From Leptospira fainei serovar Hurstbridge str. BUT 6 (GTDB lineage: Bacteria > Spirochaetota > Leptospiria > Leptospirales > Leptospiraceae), in NCBI RefSeq assembly GCF_000306235.2, contig NZ_AKWZ02000002.1, positions 324,001 to 388,000 on the forward strand: a stretch of 64,000 nt of DNA. Reading direction: 5' to 3'. Made by a program: the position numbers and the translations under genes. The stretch's first letter is position 1, and each line of letters begins with the position of its first letter. Positions 18,415 to 32,264 of the stretch are shown here, one piece after another. The notes under the pieces were generated by a model. That model was given only the letters and a program-made list of their open reading frames with translations. It did no database searches and was not told the origin of the DNA.

Positions 18415-20073
18415 ATGATGAGAACAAAAACAATCAGCCTCATTGCTTCCCTGGCCCTGATGAGCGCTTCTTCGGTTTTTGCCCAAGCCAAGAAGCCCGC
18501 AGCAGAAGCCGCGGTTGCAGCTCCGGCCGCCCAAGAGCCGGAGCCAGTCGAGCAAAAATGGTACGATAAGGTAGAGTATTCGGGATTCGTGGATGTGTAC
18601 TATATGTACAATAATAACCCGCTTCAAGGAAACTCGGTAGATACGACCCGCGCTTTCGAAACGAACAATAAAAACTTTGCGATCAATGCGGTTTCCTTGG
18701 TCGTTCAAAAGGTAGCGGAGAAATCAACTCCTTGGGGATTCCGGGTAGACTTCCAGAACGGACAAAACAACGCGTTCCAGGAAACTCCATACACGACCTC
18801 AAACCAAATTTACAATATGAACATGCTAAAGCAGGCATATGTAAGCTTCTACTTCCCGGTCTTAAAAGGAATGACTTTGGATGTAGGAAAGATGGCGACA
18901 CATATCGGCTACGAGGTTCTCGAGTCGATGAACAACCCCAACTACTCGATAGGGGCCATCTTCCAGAATACAATCCCTTTCATTCACACCGGTGCCCGTT
19001 TAACCACTCAGTTTAGCGATAAATGGTCTGGAACCTTTTATCTTTACAACAGTGGACAGGGAACCGGTTACCTTGCTCCAACTACAGCGGCTTTGACTGA
19101 CACCACTCACAGCCCTTATGTTGAAGCATACACTCAGCATAAATCAGTAGGTACTCAGTTAAAAGGCCAATTGATCGAAAATAAACTCGCGATCACCTGG
19201 AATACGATCTATTCCTCGGATATGGCAAACGGTCGTACCGACGTAGGTCAAGCTCTACTGGCTAACATTATCCAGAACGGCGACGTCAACGTTGCCGCAA
19301 CTCCTCAATCTGCAGGAGGCGTTCTTCCGACGGCGCCACGTAATAGATACAACAAAGATTATTGGTTCATGAACCATGCAATCTTGTCCATTACGCCCAC
19401 CGACAGAATTCAGATCGATTTGGATTACACTTGGAGCCAAAAGTCGGGCACCCTATCTAACGGAGGATTGAATCAGCAAGGTTATAACCCGAACAATACT
19501 GTCACCCTTGGCGGTCTTGCAATGGGGCAAGTAACTGGCGAAAATAACAAGAGCATCTATAAAGCTTACGGTATCTTCTCCAAATTCAAAATCAATGAAT
19601 CTTGGGGAGTCAATATTCGTTACGAGTATCTGGATGATAAGTTGAACAACGGTGCATTGAATACCTTCGCTTCCGGCGCATTCGGTTCGACCGGCATAAA
19701 TAACTATGTCAGTACTTACCAAGTGGCTAACGATACAGCCATCGCAAACGCTATCCTTGCAGGAAGTCCCAAGTTGAACGGAATTCTAAATAGCACGGCA
19801 GGCTTGGCGGCTATCAATGCGGAAGGTTATGCAACGGCTGCAGATTGGGTCAAATCGAAGCTGAGCGACAACTATAAACATTACAACGGTGCGAACAACT
19901 ACGGACAGTACAGAACCTTTACGATAACTCCAGTTTGGAACTTTACTGAGAACCTTCTTATTAAGTTGGATATGAGAAGAGACTGGTCCTTAGGTAAACA
20001 ATTCGTTGACTCTTCCGGTCATAGAAGAAGCGATCAAATCGGATTTACTCTCGGGGTCGTAGCTAAGTTCTAA
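18415..20073 (+). CDS. Outer-membrane beta-barrel porin (BBP2/OmpL-like)
   Basis: Exported protein of about 552 residues. The signal peptide ([17 protein letters not shown] core) is probably cleaved after VFA. An Ala/Pro/Glu-rich linker follows, and then a barrel beginning [14 protein letters not shown]. The protein has many alternating strands, abundant Asn/Tyr/Gly turns and a C-terminal strand ending [10 protein letters not shown], a typical terminal aromatic outer-membrane strand. The DxYY near the start and the overall size fit the putative beta-barrel porin-2 family. Tandem ATGs at 18415 and 18418 follow AGGAGA; either can be used. It is transcribed alone with its own terminator and has strong codon bias, suggesting high expression. 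The substrate is unknown. Confidence 0.85.
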   Translation: MMRTKTISLIASLALMSASSVFAQAKKPAAEAAVAAPAAQEPEPVEQKWYDKVEYSGFVDVYYMYNNNPLQGNSVDTTRAFETNNKNFAINAVSLVVQKVAEKSTPWGFRVDFQNGQNNAFQETPYTTSNQIYNMNMLKQAYVSFYFPVLKGMTLDVGKMATHIGYEVLESMNNPNYSIGAIFQNTIPFIHTGARLTTQFSDKWSGTFYLYNSGQGTGYLAPTTAALTDTTHSPYVEAYTQHKSVGTQLKGQLIENKLAITWNTIYSSDMANGRTDVGQALLANIIQNGDVNVAATPQSAGGVLPTAPRNRYNKDYWFMNHAILSITPTDRIQIDLDYTWSQKSGTLSNGGLNQQGYNPNNTVTLGGLAMGQVTGENNKSIYKAYGIFSKFKINESWGVNIRYEYLDDKLNNGALNTFASGAFGSTGINNYVSTYQVANDTAIANAILAGSPKLNGILNSTAGLAAINAEGYATAADWVKSKLSDNYKHYNGANNYGQYRTFTITPVWNFTENLLIKLDMRRDWSLGKQFVDSSGHRRSDQIGFTLGVVAKF

Positions 20074-20113
20074 AGTGTATTCTTTCCTAAGGTATGGAAA
20101 AAGAAAGAAGGAA

Positions 20114-20143
20114 GGCGTCCGAAAGGGCGCCTTTTTCTTTTTC
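20114..20143 (+). terminator. Rho-independent terminator after the porin gene
   Basis: The 7-bp stem GGCGTCC/GGGCGCC (one T-G wobble) with a GAAA loop is followed by TTTTTCTTTTT. It lies 40 bp after the porin stop codon. Confidence 0.9.
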
Positions 20144-20555
20144 AATCCGTTTTTCATGTTCGCATTCTTCAAAAAGTAGTGGGCTTTTATTTTTGAGCAG
20201 GTTAATTCTCGAAAAAGATTTCAATTCCCGACCGGAAGTCATAACCCCCAAATCATCCTCTATCTTGATTTTTCAAAAACGGCAACCTTGTTGGAACTCC
20301 TACAGGCAATACTGCAGAAAAAGCTTTGCGAAACATCTGGATTTGTGAAATAAGGCAATTCCACCGCTTCGCTCCGGCCCCCGCCCAGCAAGGGTGGGGA
20401 TTTTCGCCGAAAACTTGCGTCCATCAACAAAATTCAAAAGCGAAGGGAATTTTAACGTTCATTAACAATTATCAGTCAAGCGGGACTGAAAATCGAATTT
20501 CAGGCCGGGGATTCGGAGGGAACTTAGTCTTATAAACGCTACCGGCGGAATTTAA
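20144..20555. other. Non-coding stretch with a GC-rich hairpin
   Basis: No convincing gene. A strong hairpin lies at 20379-20399: CCCCGCCC, loop AGCAA, GGGTGGGG, with one G-T pair and no proper T-run after it. Around it is a locally GC-rich tract (20361-20410), unlike the AT-rich surroundings. It resembles the short repeats scattered between leptospiral genes; this is recalled, not tested. A 69-codon frame crossing the tract has no gene-like features. Confidence 0.4.
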
Positions 20556-20942
20556 ATGATCAGATATATACTTTCTTGGCTTTTACTGCTTATCTTCGCA
20601 CTTTTAAATGCAACTGTTCGAGAGCTAACGTACAAAAGCGTTTTCGGAGAATTTCTGTCTCACCAAATTTCGGTTCTTACAGGCATTCTGTTTCTTGCGA
20701 TTCCGATTTGGTTTATTACGAAGTATCTTCCTTTTAAAGATAAGTCTCAAGCGTTTAAGGTTGGAATCGTTTGGATAATTCTGACCGAGACTTTCGAGTT
20801 TCTCATGGTGACCATTTCAATGAAGCGATCCTTTCAGGAATTTCTCCAGGCCCATAATATCTTTGCGGGAGAACTCTGGATAATTATCCTAATTTGGGTC
20901 GGAATCGCTCCGGTTCTATTTTACAGATTGCAAAATAGATAA
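20556..20942 (+). CDS. Small four-helix membrane protein of unknown function
   Basis: Protein of 128 residues with four predicted membrane helices (about 4-20, 40-58, 68-84, 103-122). The N-terminal part NATVRELTYKSVFGEFLSHQ with its conserved-looking R-E and H-Q is reminiscent of an uncharacterised membrane family in several bacterial phyla, but I cannot name it. Start ATG at 20556; the Shine-Dalgarno sequence is weak. It stands alone between the porin terminator and the convergent efflux operon. Confidence 0.6.
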   Translation: MIRYILSWLLLLIFALLNATVRELTYKSVFGEFLSHQISVLTGILFLAIPIWFITKYLPFKDKSQAFKVGIVWIILTETFEFLMVTISMKRSFQEFLQAHNIFAGELWIIILIWVGIAPVLFYRLQNR

Positions 20943-21096
20943 AACGGATATCGTTCGAAATCCGGTAAGTCAAGATTCTATATTGATTACGAATGATTGC
21001 CATCTTGAACATTATAGGGTCGACTATTAACATCAATCTCATTAAGCGTTTTCAATAACGTATGATTCGGGAATTAAAGCCAGAGATTTCAATCCA

Positions 21097-21124
21097 ACAA
21101 AAAAGGCGCCGTAAGTTTGGCGCC
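21097..21124 (-). terminator. Rho-independent terminator of the metal-efflux operon
   Basis: Read on the minus strand: GGCGCC, an 8-nt loop, GGCGCC, then six T. It lies 34 bp after the stop of the RND pump gene. Confidence 0.85.
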
Positions 21125-21157
21125 CTTGAATAATTCGATAATGAGTAAGGAAGGAAT

Positions 21158-24100
21158 TTAGGATTTTCTACCTTTCTTTAGAGACCCCTTCGATTTAATC
21201 CCCTTCCCGTTTCGAACACCACCGTTCTTTAACGGACGAGAAAATTCGTCTTCTTCATCGGGATAAACGGATACATACGCTTCAGGATGAAGAGCAAGAG
21301 AATTTCCTCTTATATTCGATCCGGCATTAGGCGCATTTCTTTCACCGACTAAAATCAAGTATAACGATGGAAGAACGGTCAGCACGAGGAGCATTGCGGA
21401 AAATAGCCCTCCCACGATTACCGTAGCCAACGGCCTCTGTACGTCCGATCCTACTCCGGAAGCTAACGTCGCAGGAATCAACCCTAACAATGCAAGAAGC
21501 ATCGTCATTAACATAGGCCGAAGCTGTATCACGGCTGCCTTGGCTACCGCTTCTTTCGTGGATATATCCGGCTCATCCTTTAAAAGGTGATTCGTTCTGG
21601 AAACGAAAAGAACTCCGGACATAGTCGCTATTCCGAAAAGAGAGATAAACCCGACACCTCCGGAAACGTTAAAGTAATAACCCCTTAGAAGAAGAGCATA
21701 AATTCCTCCGACGAGTGAAAGAGGAAGACACGCCAGAGCTACATAAACGTATTTAAGATTTCTATAAAGTAAGTATAAGACTCCAAAAATGATCAAAATC
21801 GTAAGTGGAATAACCGTTGCCAAACGCGATCCGACTCGCGCAAGGTTCTCATATTGACCCCCGTATCGAATCTGATATCCTTCCGGCAACTTAACCTTCG
21901 CTTCGACTTTCTTTCTCAATTCGTTTACGAAACCGCCTTGATCTCTGCCACGGATGTTGGTTCGGACCGTGACGGTCCGTCGTCCCTCTTGCCGGAAAAT
22001 CATCGTCGGGCCGTCTTCGAGGGTTATTTTCGCGAGCTCGGAAAGCGGAATTCGTTCCCCCTTAGGAGAAATAATAGGCATATTCTCGATAGCTCTTTGT
22101 GAAGCTCTGTAATCTTTAGAAAAGCGGACAACGATACCGAATCGAGCCGGAGTCTTTGGAGGAATATCCGAAGGCCCTTCGTAGAGAGTGCTTATCCTCT
22201 GCATTCCGATCGCTGCTTCGATCATTTGTTGAATATCGCTTACATTGATTCCATAACGGGCTGCGGCTTCCCGATCGATACGAATCGTTAACTGGGAGCT
22301 ATCCGCTTCCTGTTCGATTCCGTATTCGCTAGCGCCTTCCATATCTTTGACGATATCGAGAACTTCCTCTCCAATTTTGCGCATCACTTTCAAATCGCTA
22401 CCTGAAACGAAGACGGCAAGGTCGGCGATTGTTCCCATAATCGCTTCCGATAAGTTATCCATGATCGGCTGAGAAAAGCTGACTCGAACTCCGGGCAGTC
22501 CCGCTTCTAGATCGTTTCTCATACGTAATAGAAGTTCTTGTTTGGTTATTTTCTCCTTCCAGTCATCATAATCCTTTAAGCCGACAAGGACCTCCAAACG
22601 ATTCGGAGGAAGAGGATCGGTTCCGTCGTCGTTCCGACCTAACTGCGATAGAACGACATTGACCTGCTCGTTTTTATAAATGAGCTGCCGTATTTTAGGA
22701 ATGAATTTACGGGATTCCGGTAAAGAGATTCCGACGGGAAAGAAGATTCGTAAATTAAATCCACCCTCATCCATCTCCGGCAAAAATTCAGTCCCTAACT
22801 TAAAGCCGCCGACGATCAATAATGCAAGAACGATCGTGAAGCAATAAGTAACGACTTTTTTAGAGCGGGCCACTAAATACTCTATAAGCTTCTTATAACG
22901 TATTTCGACCCATCCATAAATCGGATTATGCCATTCGATCGGCCCGGGATTAGCGGATTCGAAGTATTTTCTGTATAAAAAAGACATTGCAACAGGAATC
23001 ACCGTCATAGCAAAAACGAGCGCTCCTAGGATCGCGAAGGAAATCGTAAATGCCATAGGTTTAAACAAACGCCCTTCGATTCTTTCAAAGGAGAAAATCG
23101 GTAGATAAGCAAGAACGATGATCAAAATGGAAAATAGAATTTCGGTACCGACTTCCGCAGCAGAGTCCCGAGTAAAAGCCAATATACCGTTTTGTTTTTC
23201 CGCCGGCGTAGCGTCCCTATATCGCCGCATTATATTTTCCACCATAATGACGGCGCCATCCACTATGATCCCGAAATCAATGGCGCCCAAAGATAGAAGG
23301 CTGGCAGGAATTCCCGTTAAATTCATGAGCAAGAACGCAAAAAGCATCGCGAAAGGAATAGTTGCAACTACTACAAGAGAGGCTTTTACGCTTCCAATAA
23401 AAAATATCAGAACAAGGCTTACGACAACGATCCCCTCGATAAGAGTGCGCCCAATCGTTCTTAAAGTATAGTTCACGAGATCGGTTCTATCATACGTCGT
23501 CCGGAGTCTGACTCCTTCCGGTAGATAATTTTCATTGATCTCTTTCACTTTGGCGCGAATCCGTTCTCCCATTTCGTTGGGATCTCCCCAACGTCGCATA
23601 GCAACCAATCCCTGAACCGACGAATCGACGTCGATCAAACCTTCTTGGTCGTTTTGAATCGTAAAGCCGAGCACCCCGCTAGGAATCGGATGCGAAATCT
23701 CCACTGTTCCCAGATCGCGTACATATACAGGTACGCCGTTTACAGTCTTAACGACTATATCTTCGATATGTTTCGGTTCCCGAATCGCTCCTAAAGAGCG
23801 AATCGGAAATCCCTGTTCACCTTGCAATAGCAGGTTTCCGCCTGTATTCAAGTTATTCGATTGAATAGCTTGGATAACGTCGTTGATGGTTAATTTATAA
23901 CGCACTAGCTTGTCGGGAGACGTCACGACATGAAATTGTTTCGGTAAACCCCCGAATGTAACCACATCCGCAATCCCGGGAATCTGTAACATCTTAGGCA
24001 TTACGATCCAGTCTTGAATCGACCTTAGCTCCATTGCGGTATGGTTCTGAGACGACTCCACAACATAGCGAAAGATTTCTCCGACAGGCGAACTCATCGG

Positions 24101-24484
24101 CCCAAGAGAAGGTTCGACTTCGGGAGGAATGTCGGCGTCCCGCACCCTCTCCAAAAGTCGCATACGCGCGAAGTAATCGTCCGTCCCGTCCTCGAATACG
24201 AACTGAAATACGACCAATCCATTGATCGTTCTCGAACGACGAACCACAACTCTTGGAATAGCGTTCAAAACCCGCTCGATGGGCAAAGTCACGCGTTCCT
24301 CAACTTCGACTGCCGCTTTTCCCGGAAATTTGGCAATTAAGCGTACTTGCGTATCCGCGATGTCGGAATATGCTTCTTTTCTAATATCTATCCAAGCCCA
24401 AGTTCCTAAGATTACCGCCAATCCGGCCGCAATCAGAGTGGAGATTCTGTAATTCAGAACTCCTTCGATCAGTTTGCGAATCAT
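21158..24484 (-). CDS. czcA: Heavy-metal efflux RND pump (CusA/CzcA family)
   Basis: Inner-membrane proton-driven exporter of 1108 residues, the pump of a tripartite metal efflux complex. It has the RND plan: a helix at about 13-31, a large periplasmic loop, six helices around 345-545, a second periplasmic loop, and helices near 875-1040. [15 protein letters not shown] at 403-417 is the heavy-metal subclass signature with both transmembrane acidic residues. A basic C-terminal tail of about 60 residues (GSLKKGRKS end) is longer than usual. The ATG overlaps the upstream stop (ATGA). It is the last gene of the operon. The metal (Zn/Co/Cd or Cu/Ag) cannot be told from sequence; the usual Cus methionine relay was not checked position by position. 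Confidence 0.93.
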   Translation of the reverse strand: MIRKLIEGVLNYRISTLIAAGLAVILGTWAWIDIRKEAYSDIADTQVRLIAKFPGKAAVEVEERVTLPIERVLNAIPRVVVRRSRTINGLVVFQFVFEDGTDDYFARMRLLERVRDADIPPEVEPSLGPMSSPVGEIFRYVVESSQNHTAMELRSIQDWIVMPKMLQIPGIADVVTFGGLPKQFHVVTSPDKLVRYKLTINDVIQAIQSNNLNTGGNLLLQGEQGFPIRSLGAIREPKHIEDIVVKTVNGVPVYVRDLGTVEISHPIPSGVLGFTIQNDQEGLIDVDSSVQGLVAMRRWGDPNEMGERIRAKVKEINENYLPEGVRLRTTYDRTDLVNYTLRTIGRTLIEGIVVVSLVLIFFIGSVKASLVVVATIPFAMLFAFLLMNLTGIPASLLSLGAIDFGIIVDGAVIMVENIMRRYRDATPAEKQNGILAFTRDSAAEVGTEILFSILIIVLAYLPIFSFERIEGRLFKPMAFTISFAILGALVFAMTVIPVAMSFLYRKYFESANPGPIEWHNPIYGWVEIRYKKLIEYLVARSKKVVTYCFTIVLALLIVGGFKLGTEFLPEMDEGGFNLRIFFPVGISLPESRKFIPKIRQLIYKNEQVNVVLSQLGRNDDGTDPLPPNRLEVLVGLKDYDDWKEKITKQELLLRMRNDLEAGLPGVRVSFSQPIMDNLSEAIMGTIADLAVFVSGSDLKVMRKIGEEVLDIVKDMEGASEYGIEQEADSSQLTIRIDREAAARYGINVSDIQQMIEAAIGMQRISTLYEGPSDIPPKTPARFGIVVRFSKDYRASQRAIENMPIISPKGERIPLSELAKITLEDGPTMIFRQEGRRTVTVRTNIRGRDQGGFVNELRKKVEAKVKLPEGYQIRYGGQYENLARVGSRLATVIPLTILIIFGVLYLLYRNLKYVYVALACLPLSLVGGIYALLLRGYYFNVSGGVGFISLFGIATMSGVLFVSRTNHLLKDEPDISTKEAVAKAAVIQLRPMLMTMLLALLGLIPATLASGVGSDVQRPLATVIVGGLFSAMLLVLTVLPSLYLILVGERNAPNAGSNIRGNSLALHPEAYVSVYPDEEDEFSRPLKNGGVRNGKGIKSKGSLKKGRKS

Positions 24485-25221
24485 TGGCTGGACCTCGTAT
24501 CAAATAGATAACCCATTTGAAGCAGCAATTGTGGATTTGTATAATTTCCCTGACCGATTCCGGCTCCAACTTGCAAAAAGAAATTTCCGAGCAGAATATC
24601 GTAAGTTAAGCCTATATATCTTTGGCTCAAATGAACTTTCTGATTGTCCCGACTTTTATATTCTAAATACGTTTCAAGAGCGGGATTTTGATTTGCGACT
24701 GCGGAGCGAATGATCGTATCCTCGAAAGTAGGATTTCTATGTTGGTATCCCGGAATATCCAAAGCGGTGGGATAGCTGTTCTGTCCTCCATGAGTCACCT
24801 GGGGAGCATAAGGGTCGACCGCAAAGGCCCCCGCAACGATGGAAATACTATGCGCGATGACGGGTGTTTTCCAGAAACTATACCCTAGATCGACTTGGCC
24901 TCCCCACCAATGGGGTCTCCAATGCATACCGGAGGCTCGAATCACGATATCTTTATAATAATATCCTAAATTCAAATTTGCACTGCCCGGGGATCCGATC
25001 GTCGCGCCATAAACTAAAAAGTTGGTAATTTTGGGCTGCTTTTTTCCATCCGAGATTACCATCGGATCGTCTTTACCGAATCTTGTCTTTCGATCCGGCT
25101 CCGGAGTCCACTCCGGTTGATCCGATTCCTTGGAGGACGTCCCGCTAGTTTGTTGAGCCGGCAGTGGAATTATAGAATAAAATAATAGAGCTAAAAAGAT
25201 TAATGTGCGGCAATATTGCAT
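24481..25221 (-). CDS. Putative outer-membrane or periplasmic protein of the efflux operon
   Basis: Exported protein of 246 residues. The signal peptide core [15 protein letters not shown] ends near PAQQ. A polar linker follows, then a region rich in aromatic and glycine residues with alternating hydrophobicity ([44 protein letters not shown]). This suggests a small eight-strand-like barrel. Several histidines lie near 100-150. No known family was recognised. It sits between the adaptor gene (4 nt gap) and the pump gene (ATGA overlap), a place normally without a gene, so it is probably an accessory of this efflux system. Confidence 0.65.
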   Translation of the reverse strand: MQYCRTLIFLALLFYSIIPLPAQQTSGTSSKESDQPEWTPEPDRKTRFGKDDPMVISDGKKQPKITNFLVYGATIGSPGSANLNLGYYYKDIVIRASGMHWRPHWWGGQVDLGYSFWKTPVIAHSISIVAGAFAVDPYAPQVTHGGQNSYPTALDIPGYQHRNPTFEDTIIRSAVANQNPALETYLEYKSRDNQKVHLSQRYIGLTYDILLGNFFLQVGAGIGQGNYTNPQLLLQMGYLFDTRSSQ

Positions 25222-25225
25222 AAGG

Positions 25226-26227
25226 TTAGAATCCGAAGCTTAATCCTTTTAAGAGAATCGCACCTTCTACGACGACACGATCTCCCCGCGTAAGTCCCTC
25301 TAAAACGTTCACTCTTTCTCGGCTGGATATACCTAGGGTAACTTCTCTTCGAAAGAATTCTCCCGTTGACTCCTCGACGAAAACGTAATTCTTACCTTCG
25401 ACCGTAATGATCGAATTAAACGGTATAACGACGGACTCGCCGCTTGTTTCCTCCGGGAATTTTACGACAGCGTACATTCCGGGTTTTAATTTAAAACCGT
25501 CGTTCATAATCTCGATCCGCACTTTAACGGTTCTAGTATAGGGATCCACGTTATCTCCCAAAGCCTCGGCTATTCCGTTCCACTCTTTGTCAGGGAAAGA
25601 GGAAAACTTTACTTTTACTCTTTTTCCTTTCGTTAGATTCTGTAATTGAGACTCGGGAACATCGCACATAATCCAAGCGGTCCGCGGGCCGGACTTCCCG
25701 AGGATAGCAGGGTTCAAACCAACGGCCCTCAATTTTCCCTCGAATTCAGCAAGTTCTGCGGCGTCATTGTCTGCGTTAGTTTCCGCTTCTACCAAATCCT
25801 TCTCCGTCGCAACTCTATGCTTAAACATATCCTGAATCCTGGCGAGATTCTTCCGAGAGCGATTCAAGCTGTTCTTCGAATGAATATAGCCCACGTAAAG
25901 ATCGTTCAATTCCGCGGATTCGAACAAAACGATTCGTTCCCCGTCGCCGGAAACCGAAGGAGCCATAGTAGCAATCAAGCGAGCCGGCGCTTCCACATTC
26001 ACAAAATCGCCGTCTTTACCGATCGAGATCGTTTTAATGATTTCTAATCCCGGGCTATTTTCTTTGAATTCAATGCGTTCACCGTTTTCCGAAACAATCG
26101 GTTTTCCCGGTGGACGAACATTCTTCTTCTGCCCTCTATTGATAGCTAATGAAGCAACCGAACCCATCCCGGCCAAAACGATTAGAGTGAGCCAAAAACG
26201 ACTTTTTTTAGATAAGTTAAATTTCAT
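25226..26227 (-). CDS. czcB: RND efflux periplasmic adaptor (CusB/CzcB family)
   Basis: Membrane-fusion protein of 333 residues linking the pump to the outer-membrane channel. A single N-terminal helix (about 11-28) anchors it. A barrel-sandwich half surrounds a coiled-coil hairpin at about 105-165 ([23 protein letters not shown]). The beta-barrel segment has [15 protein letters not shown], a classic motif of this family. The C-terminal membrane-proximal domain reads [21 protein letters not shown]. No His-rich extension as in Zn/Co CzcB is present. The start has AGGA 9 nt upstream. Confidence 0.92.
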   Translation of the reverse strand: MKFNLSKKSRFWLTLIVLAGMGSVASLAINRGQKKNVRPPGKPIVSENGERIEFKENSPGLEIIKTISIGKDGDFVNVEAPARLIATMAPSVSGDGERIVLFESAELNDLYVGYIHSKNSLNRSRKNLARIQDMFKHRVATEKDLVEAETNADNDAAELAEFEGKLRAVGLNPAILGKSGPRTAWIMCDVPESQLQNLTKGKRVKVKFSSFPDKEWNGIAEALGDNVDPYTRTVKVRIEIMNDGFKLKPGMYAVVKFPEETSGESVVIPFNSIITVEGKNYVFVEESTGEFFRREVTLGISSRERVNVLEGLTRGDRVVVEGAILLKGLSFGF

Positions 26228-26238
26228 GTGAATGCTTC

Positions 26239-27648
26239 CTAATTATTTCCGGATTCTACGGAGGGTTTATTTGGAACCAGCACGCCCGATCCCACGGAGT
26301 AATTTACGCCTTCTATCGCGTCCATTCTATCGGTTTGAAGCCTCAGCATCTCTACGATGCTCGAACGATACGTCTCGAAAAAATCCGCAAATTCTAAAAC
26401 TGATATATAACGCTTTTCGTAACTAAGAATCATATCCTGCGCTAAATCGGTGTAATCCTTAGTATATGTATTCCTGAAACGACGATAAAGACCGTCCTTG
26501 GCCTTTGCAGTAGCCAAAGCCACGTTCACTTCGTTTTCAACTTCTAAGATTCTGTTTTTCAATTCCTGTTTTTTTACTAAAATGGATTTTTCAGCCGCTT
26601 TGATATTTCCTTGATTTCTATCGAAAATCGGAATATTCAACTGAGCGGTAACGCCCCAGTAGTTCTGGAATGCGGTTCCCCCGCGATTGTACATAGGCCC
26701 GAAAGATAAATCCGGAATCGCGTTTGCATGTTGGAGTTCTAAATTCGCCTCTTCGAAACGTAAAGCCTGCACCGCTTTACGTAAATCGGGTCGATATTCC
26801 CTGGCAGTCTGAACGATTTCTGCGAGTTTTATTTTAGCTAAATCGATTCCTTCCACGAAATCCTGATTTAGGACCGGCTCGATGGCGATCCCTTGATCCA
26901 TGTATTTTTCTTCGTTTAATAAGACCCTTAGATCGGCTTCTTTCTCCAGAACTCTGATCCGCAAGTCTTCTCTTTCCTTACGAAGAAAAAACAATAACGC
27001 TTTCAGACGTAAAAGCTCCGCCTGTAGAATCGCCCTCCTCTTATAGGCTAGTTCCGCCGAGGAGACGGTTTTTTCCAGGGCTTCCAAACTTCCGTCGTAA
27101 AAGGAGATCGCTTCCCTGTAATAATGAATGAAGTATAATGTCCTTCTCAATTTGGAAAGAAGAGCTCTAGCTAGGTCGTAGAATTCCTGCTCTCCCATTT
27201 TCGCGTTTAGCTCTGCTACGCGAATTCGCTTATCAATTTTACCGCCCAATAAGAATAGCTGCTGGATTTGGTAAACGGTTTGTCCGGACCGCGTGAAATC
27301 GAAATATCGTCGAGTCGGCTCGGCGAAAATACTTTGATCTATAAAAATGTTCGGATTCGCATACAATCCCGCCTGCTCGATTCCCGCCTTCCTGGCGTCG
27401 ATATCGTATTTTGCGGCCAAGAGAAGTAAGTTATTCTTCCACAGAAGTTCTTCGGCTTTTGCCATATCCAAGCGAACTTTCGATCGCTCCGGCTCCGAAT
27501 TTTCAGAAGACATATTTTGATCGGCTGCGACGCCATTTTCAAAAACAAGAGCGTCCTTTTGGGCAATCAGCTTACCCGGAGCTTTCGTTTCGGAACTTTG
27601 AGCGTTTGCTGTTGCTATTATGAGCAGCGCGAGTACTTTTTTCTTCAT
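26239..27648 (-). CDS. czcC: TolC-family outer-membrane channel (CzcC-like)
   Basis: Outer-membrane efflux channel of 469 residues. A signal peptide ([16 protein letters not shown]) is followed by a linker of about 40 residues. The two OEP repeats each consist of long helices interrupted by strands, for example [25 protein letters not shown] near 65 and [23 protein letters not shown] near 285. FGPMYNRGG and [17 protein letters not shown] follow, the usual barrel segments of TolC-like proteins. It is the first clear efflux component; adaptor and pump follow with gaps of 11 nt and less. Confidence 0.9.
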   Translation of the reverse strand: MKKKVLALLIIATANAQSSETKAPGKLIAQKDALVFENGVAADQNMSSENSEPERSKVRLDMAKAEELLWKNNLLLLAAKYDIDARKAGIEQAGLYANPNIFIDQSIFAEPTRRYFDFTRSGQTVYQIQQLFLLGGKIDKRIRVAELNAKMGEQEFYDLARALLSKLRRTLYFIHYYREAISFYDGSLEALEKTVSSAELAYKRRAILQAELLRLKALLFFLRKEREDLRIRVLEKEADLRVLLNEEKYMDQGIAIEPVLNQDFVEGIDLAKIKLAEIVQTAREYRPDLRKAVQALRFEEANLELQHANAIPDLSFGPMYNRGGTAFQNYWGVTAQLNIPIFDRNQGNIKAAEKSILVKKQELKNRILEVENEVNVALATAKAKDGLYRRFRNTYTKDYTDLAQDMILSYEKRYISVLEFADFFETYRSSIVEMLRLQTDRMDAIEGVNYSVGSGVLVPNKPSVESGNN

Positions 27649-27735
27649 ATTGCGTTTGGATTTTCCGTGTCTAATGAGATCGAATTTTCAGGTCGCTTAG
27701 TGAATGCATGCCAATAAGACCGATTTAGCGAGTAC

Positions 27736-27759
27736 AGCTTCCCTTTGTAGGGAAAAGCT
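27736..27759 (-). other. Hairpin between the leader gene and the TolC-like gene
   Basis: A 6-bp perfect stem TTCCCT/AGGGAA with a 4-nt loop at 27739-27754, flanked by AGC/GCT that can extend the stem over a bulge. No T-run follows on the minus strand. It could tune expression between the 118-residue leader gene and the efflux genes; inference only. Confidence 0.35.
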
Positions 27760-27783
27760 AGCGGTAATCTCTCTTAGTATGCT

Positions 27784-28140
27784 TTAGGAAACTGTGGGCG
27801 GAGGAAGATTAGTCAGAAGGAAGGAGACAAAGAGCTTGGACCAGGTTTCCTCTCTAAATAAAATATTACCTGAAAAGAAAACGGAAGGAGTCCATGGATA
27901 ATAAGACGGGCTATTTGCGATGAATTCTACCGGCCGACTGTCTCTTTCGCGTGCCGGTGCAAAGAATAAGGGCTCAGAATCGGTTAAATCCGATTCGATA
28001 AACGAGACCAGGTCTCCCTTTTTAGAGAAAACGCTAAATGACTTCCCCGTGTCCGGTTGATCGATGATGTCGATCGATGAGGAGAATAGTACTAGAACGA
28101 CCTGCAAGACGACTAGAATACTGTAAAAGAAGCGTCGCAC
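27784..28140 (-). CDS. Small exported or anchored protein upstream of the efflux operon
   Basis: Protein of 118 residues with one N-terminal hydrophobic segment (FFYSILVVLQVVLVLFSSS). About 90 mostly polar residues follow, probably periplasmic, ending LPPPTVS. There are no cysteines and only a few acidic clusters. No family was recognised. The start is GTG at 28140 because no ATG is available in frame. It precedes the TolC-like gene by 135 bp on the same strand and may be the promoter-proximal gene of the metal-efflux operon, as small metallochaperones sometimes are, but no metal-binding motif is visible. Confidence 0.5.
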   Translation of the reverse strand: MRRFFYSILVVLQVVLVLFSSSIDIIDQPDTGKSFSVFSKKGDLVSFIESDLTDSEPLFFAPARERDSRPVEFIANSPSYYPWTPSVFFSGNILFREETWSKLFVSFLLTNLPPPTVS

Positions 28141-28281
28141 TATGATGTCAGGAAATTATGGGTCGCTTATTAGTCAAGTATTTTCAATCTAAATAATTAT
28201 GATCTCCTTACGAATGGAGTCTCTCTTCCCCAAAAGACCGATTTTTACATCGAACCAAACCTTTATTTTAACCCATTTAGT

Positions 28282-28757
28282 TTATCGAATCGGATCAGGT
28301 GGTGTGTGCAAAACCTTTACCACCGCTCCACGCTGGAAGCGGATCCGAATTTCCTTATCCGGCCTGGAGCCGTCTGCATACTTGCAAATCGGTCGAGTGT
28401 ATACCCATTCTTCCATTCCCGGAGCCCAATTATTTATGGTCATCTTCTCGTCCGGATCACCTATTTGATTCTTCACATATAACTGATTTTGGTAGAGAAG
28501 AGAGTGAATGAGTTCGGAGCGAATTCGAAGCTTCGATTTTTCCTCCGCCGATAATTCCGTTGGTGCAACTCCTAGAACGCTCACATCGGCATCCGGAATC
28601 GATTTTAGGACGAACTCCTTACACTTATTGTCATCCGAAAATGTTGTCATACATTCGTCGTACAATTGCCGGGGTGTTCTCGCTTCTCTGCCTGTCGGTC
28701 GTAAAAAAACGCAATCGACGAGCAGTAAAAGTGAGAGAATGATAAACCTTTTTTGTT

Positions 28758-28761
<4 letters not shown>
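28282..28761 (-). CDS. Putative lipoprotein with BamE/SmpA-like C-terminal half
   Basis: Protein of 159 residues. The N-terminus [12 protein letters not shown] resembles a lipobox, but Asp at -1 is unusual, so lipidation is uncertain. The C-terminal half (about 95-155) has [13 protein letters not shown], then EEWVYTRP, then [13 protein letters not shown]. This is the order of elements in SmpA/OmlA (BamE-like) domains: a helix with G-x-P, a W-Y strand and a final strand. Its ATG overlaps the secA stop (ATGA), so it is made from the secA transcript. A link between preprotein export and outer-membrane assembly is tempting but unproven. Confidence 0.6.
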
Positions 28762-31481
<2,720 letters not shown>

Positions 31482-31568
31482 GTACGCACCGTTTTTTCGT
31501 TTCGATTCTTATAAGAGTATTGCAAATTTCTCCGAATGACCTTGCCGTTCCTTCGGAGCTGGAACATT

Positions 31569-32264
31569 CTAAATATCCAAGATTCCTTCAAAAAGCGCAC
31601 GCCCAGCCTCTTCCATTTGAGACCTAATTTGGCCCGTTTCCGGTCCAGGAATCCAGCCTGCTTTTTGTATGAATTCACTGTGCACCATTTTCCAAATTTC
31701 CAGCATGGGAGCAGTCACTTCTAAATGGCATTGGATTCCGAATACCCGATTCTTCCAGGCGAACATTTGATTCTGATACATTGTTCCTTCCAGAAGCAGT
31801 TCCGAACCGTTCGGCAATTCGAATACATCTTCGTGTAAGTGAAATGCCGGAATCATGAATTTTCCTGCAAGTCTAGCGAGCGCAGGATGCGATGGATTTA
31901 CGATTTTTAGATCCGAAAACCCGACTTCCGGTCCCTTTGTTCCGACAGATACCTTTGCACCTAAGGCTTTCGCCAGGATCTGAGATCCAAGACAAATTCC
32001 GATGACTTTTCGGGATTCCATTTGAGTCAGGTTATAGGCAAAATCCAGCCAAGGTCTAAAGAAATCCGATTGAGCCGGATCGTGTACCGTTTGCGGTCCA
32101 CCGAGTAATACAACTAAATCAAAAACCTGGTGCGCATCCGGCAGAATTCGAATATTGGAATCGTACGCGTTATGATACGTTATCCTATAATTACGAGCCT
32201 TTAAGGAATCCAAGAGGGTTCCTGGTCCTTCACAGTCCTTGAATCGTACGATCAAACATCTCAT
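31569..32264 (-). CDS. Class I glutamine amidotransferase-like protein
   Basis: Protein of 231 residues with the GATase1 fold. The nucleophile Cys is in [15 protein letters not shown] (near 94), and the catalytic His and Glu are in GIQCHLEVT near 178. LLGGPQ is the oxyanion strand. It is a stand-alone domain of the GMP-synthase-like subgroup often annotated YfeJ/GuaA-like; its real substrate is unknown. The ATG overlaps the upstream thioredoxin-like gene (ATGA), so both are translated from one message. The 3' side leads into secA after 87 bp. Confidence 0.85.
   Translation of the reverse strand: MRCLIVRFKDCEGPGTLLDSLKARNYRITYHNAYDSNIRILPDAHQVFDLVVLLGGPQTVHDPAQSDFFRPWLDFAYNLTQMESRKVIGICLGSQILAKALGAKVSVGTKGPEVGFSDLKIVNPSHPALARLAGKFMIPAFHLHEDVFELPNGSELLLEGTMYQNQMFAWKNRVFGIQCHLEVTAPMLEIWKMVHSEFIQKAGWIPGPETGQIRSQMEEAGRALFEGILDI

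Noticed and set aside
20326..20535. 69-codon frame over the GC-rich hairpin
   Set aside because: Composition and lack of ribosome site suggest non-coding sequence; the hairpin explains the local GC peak.
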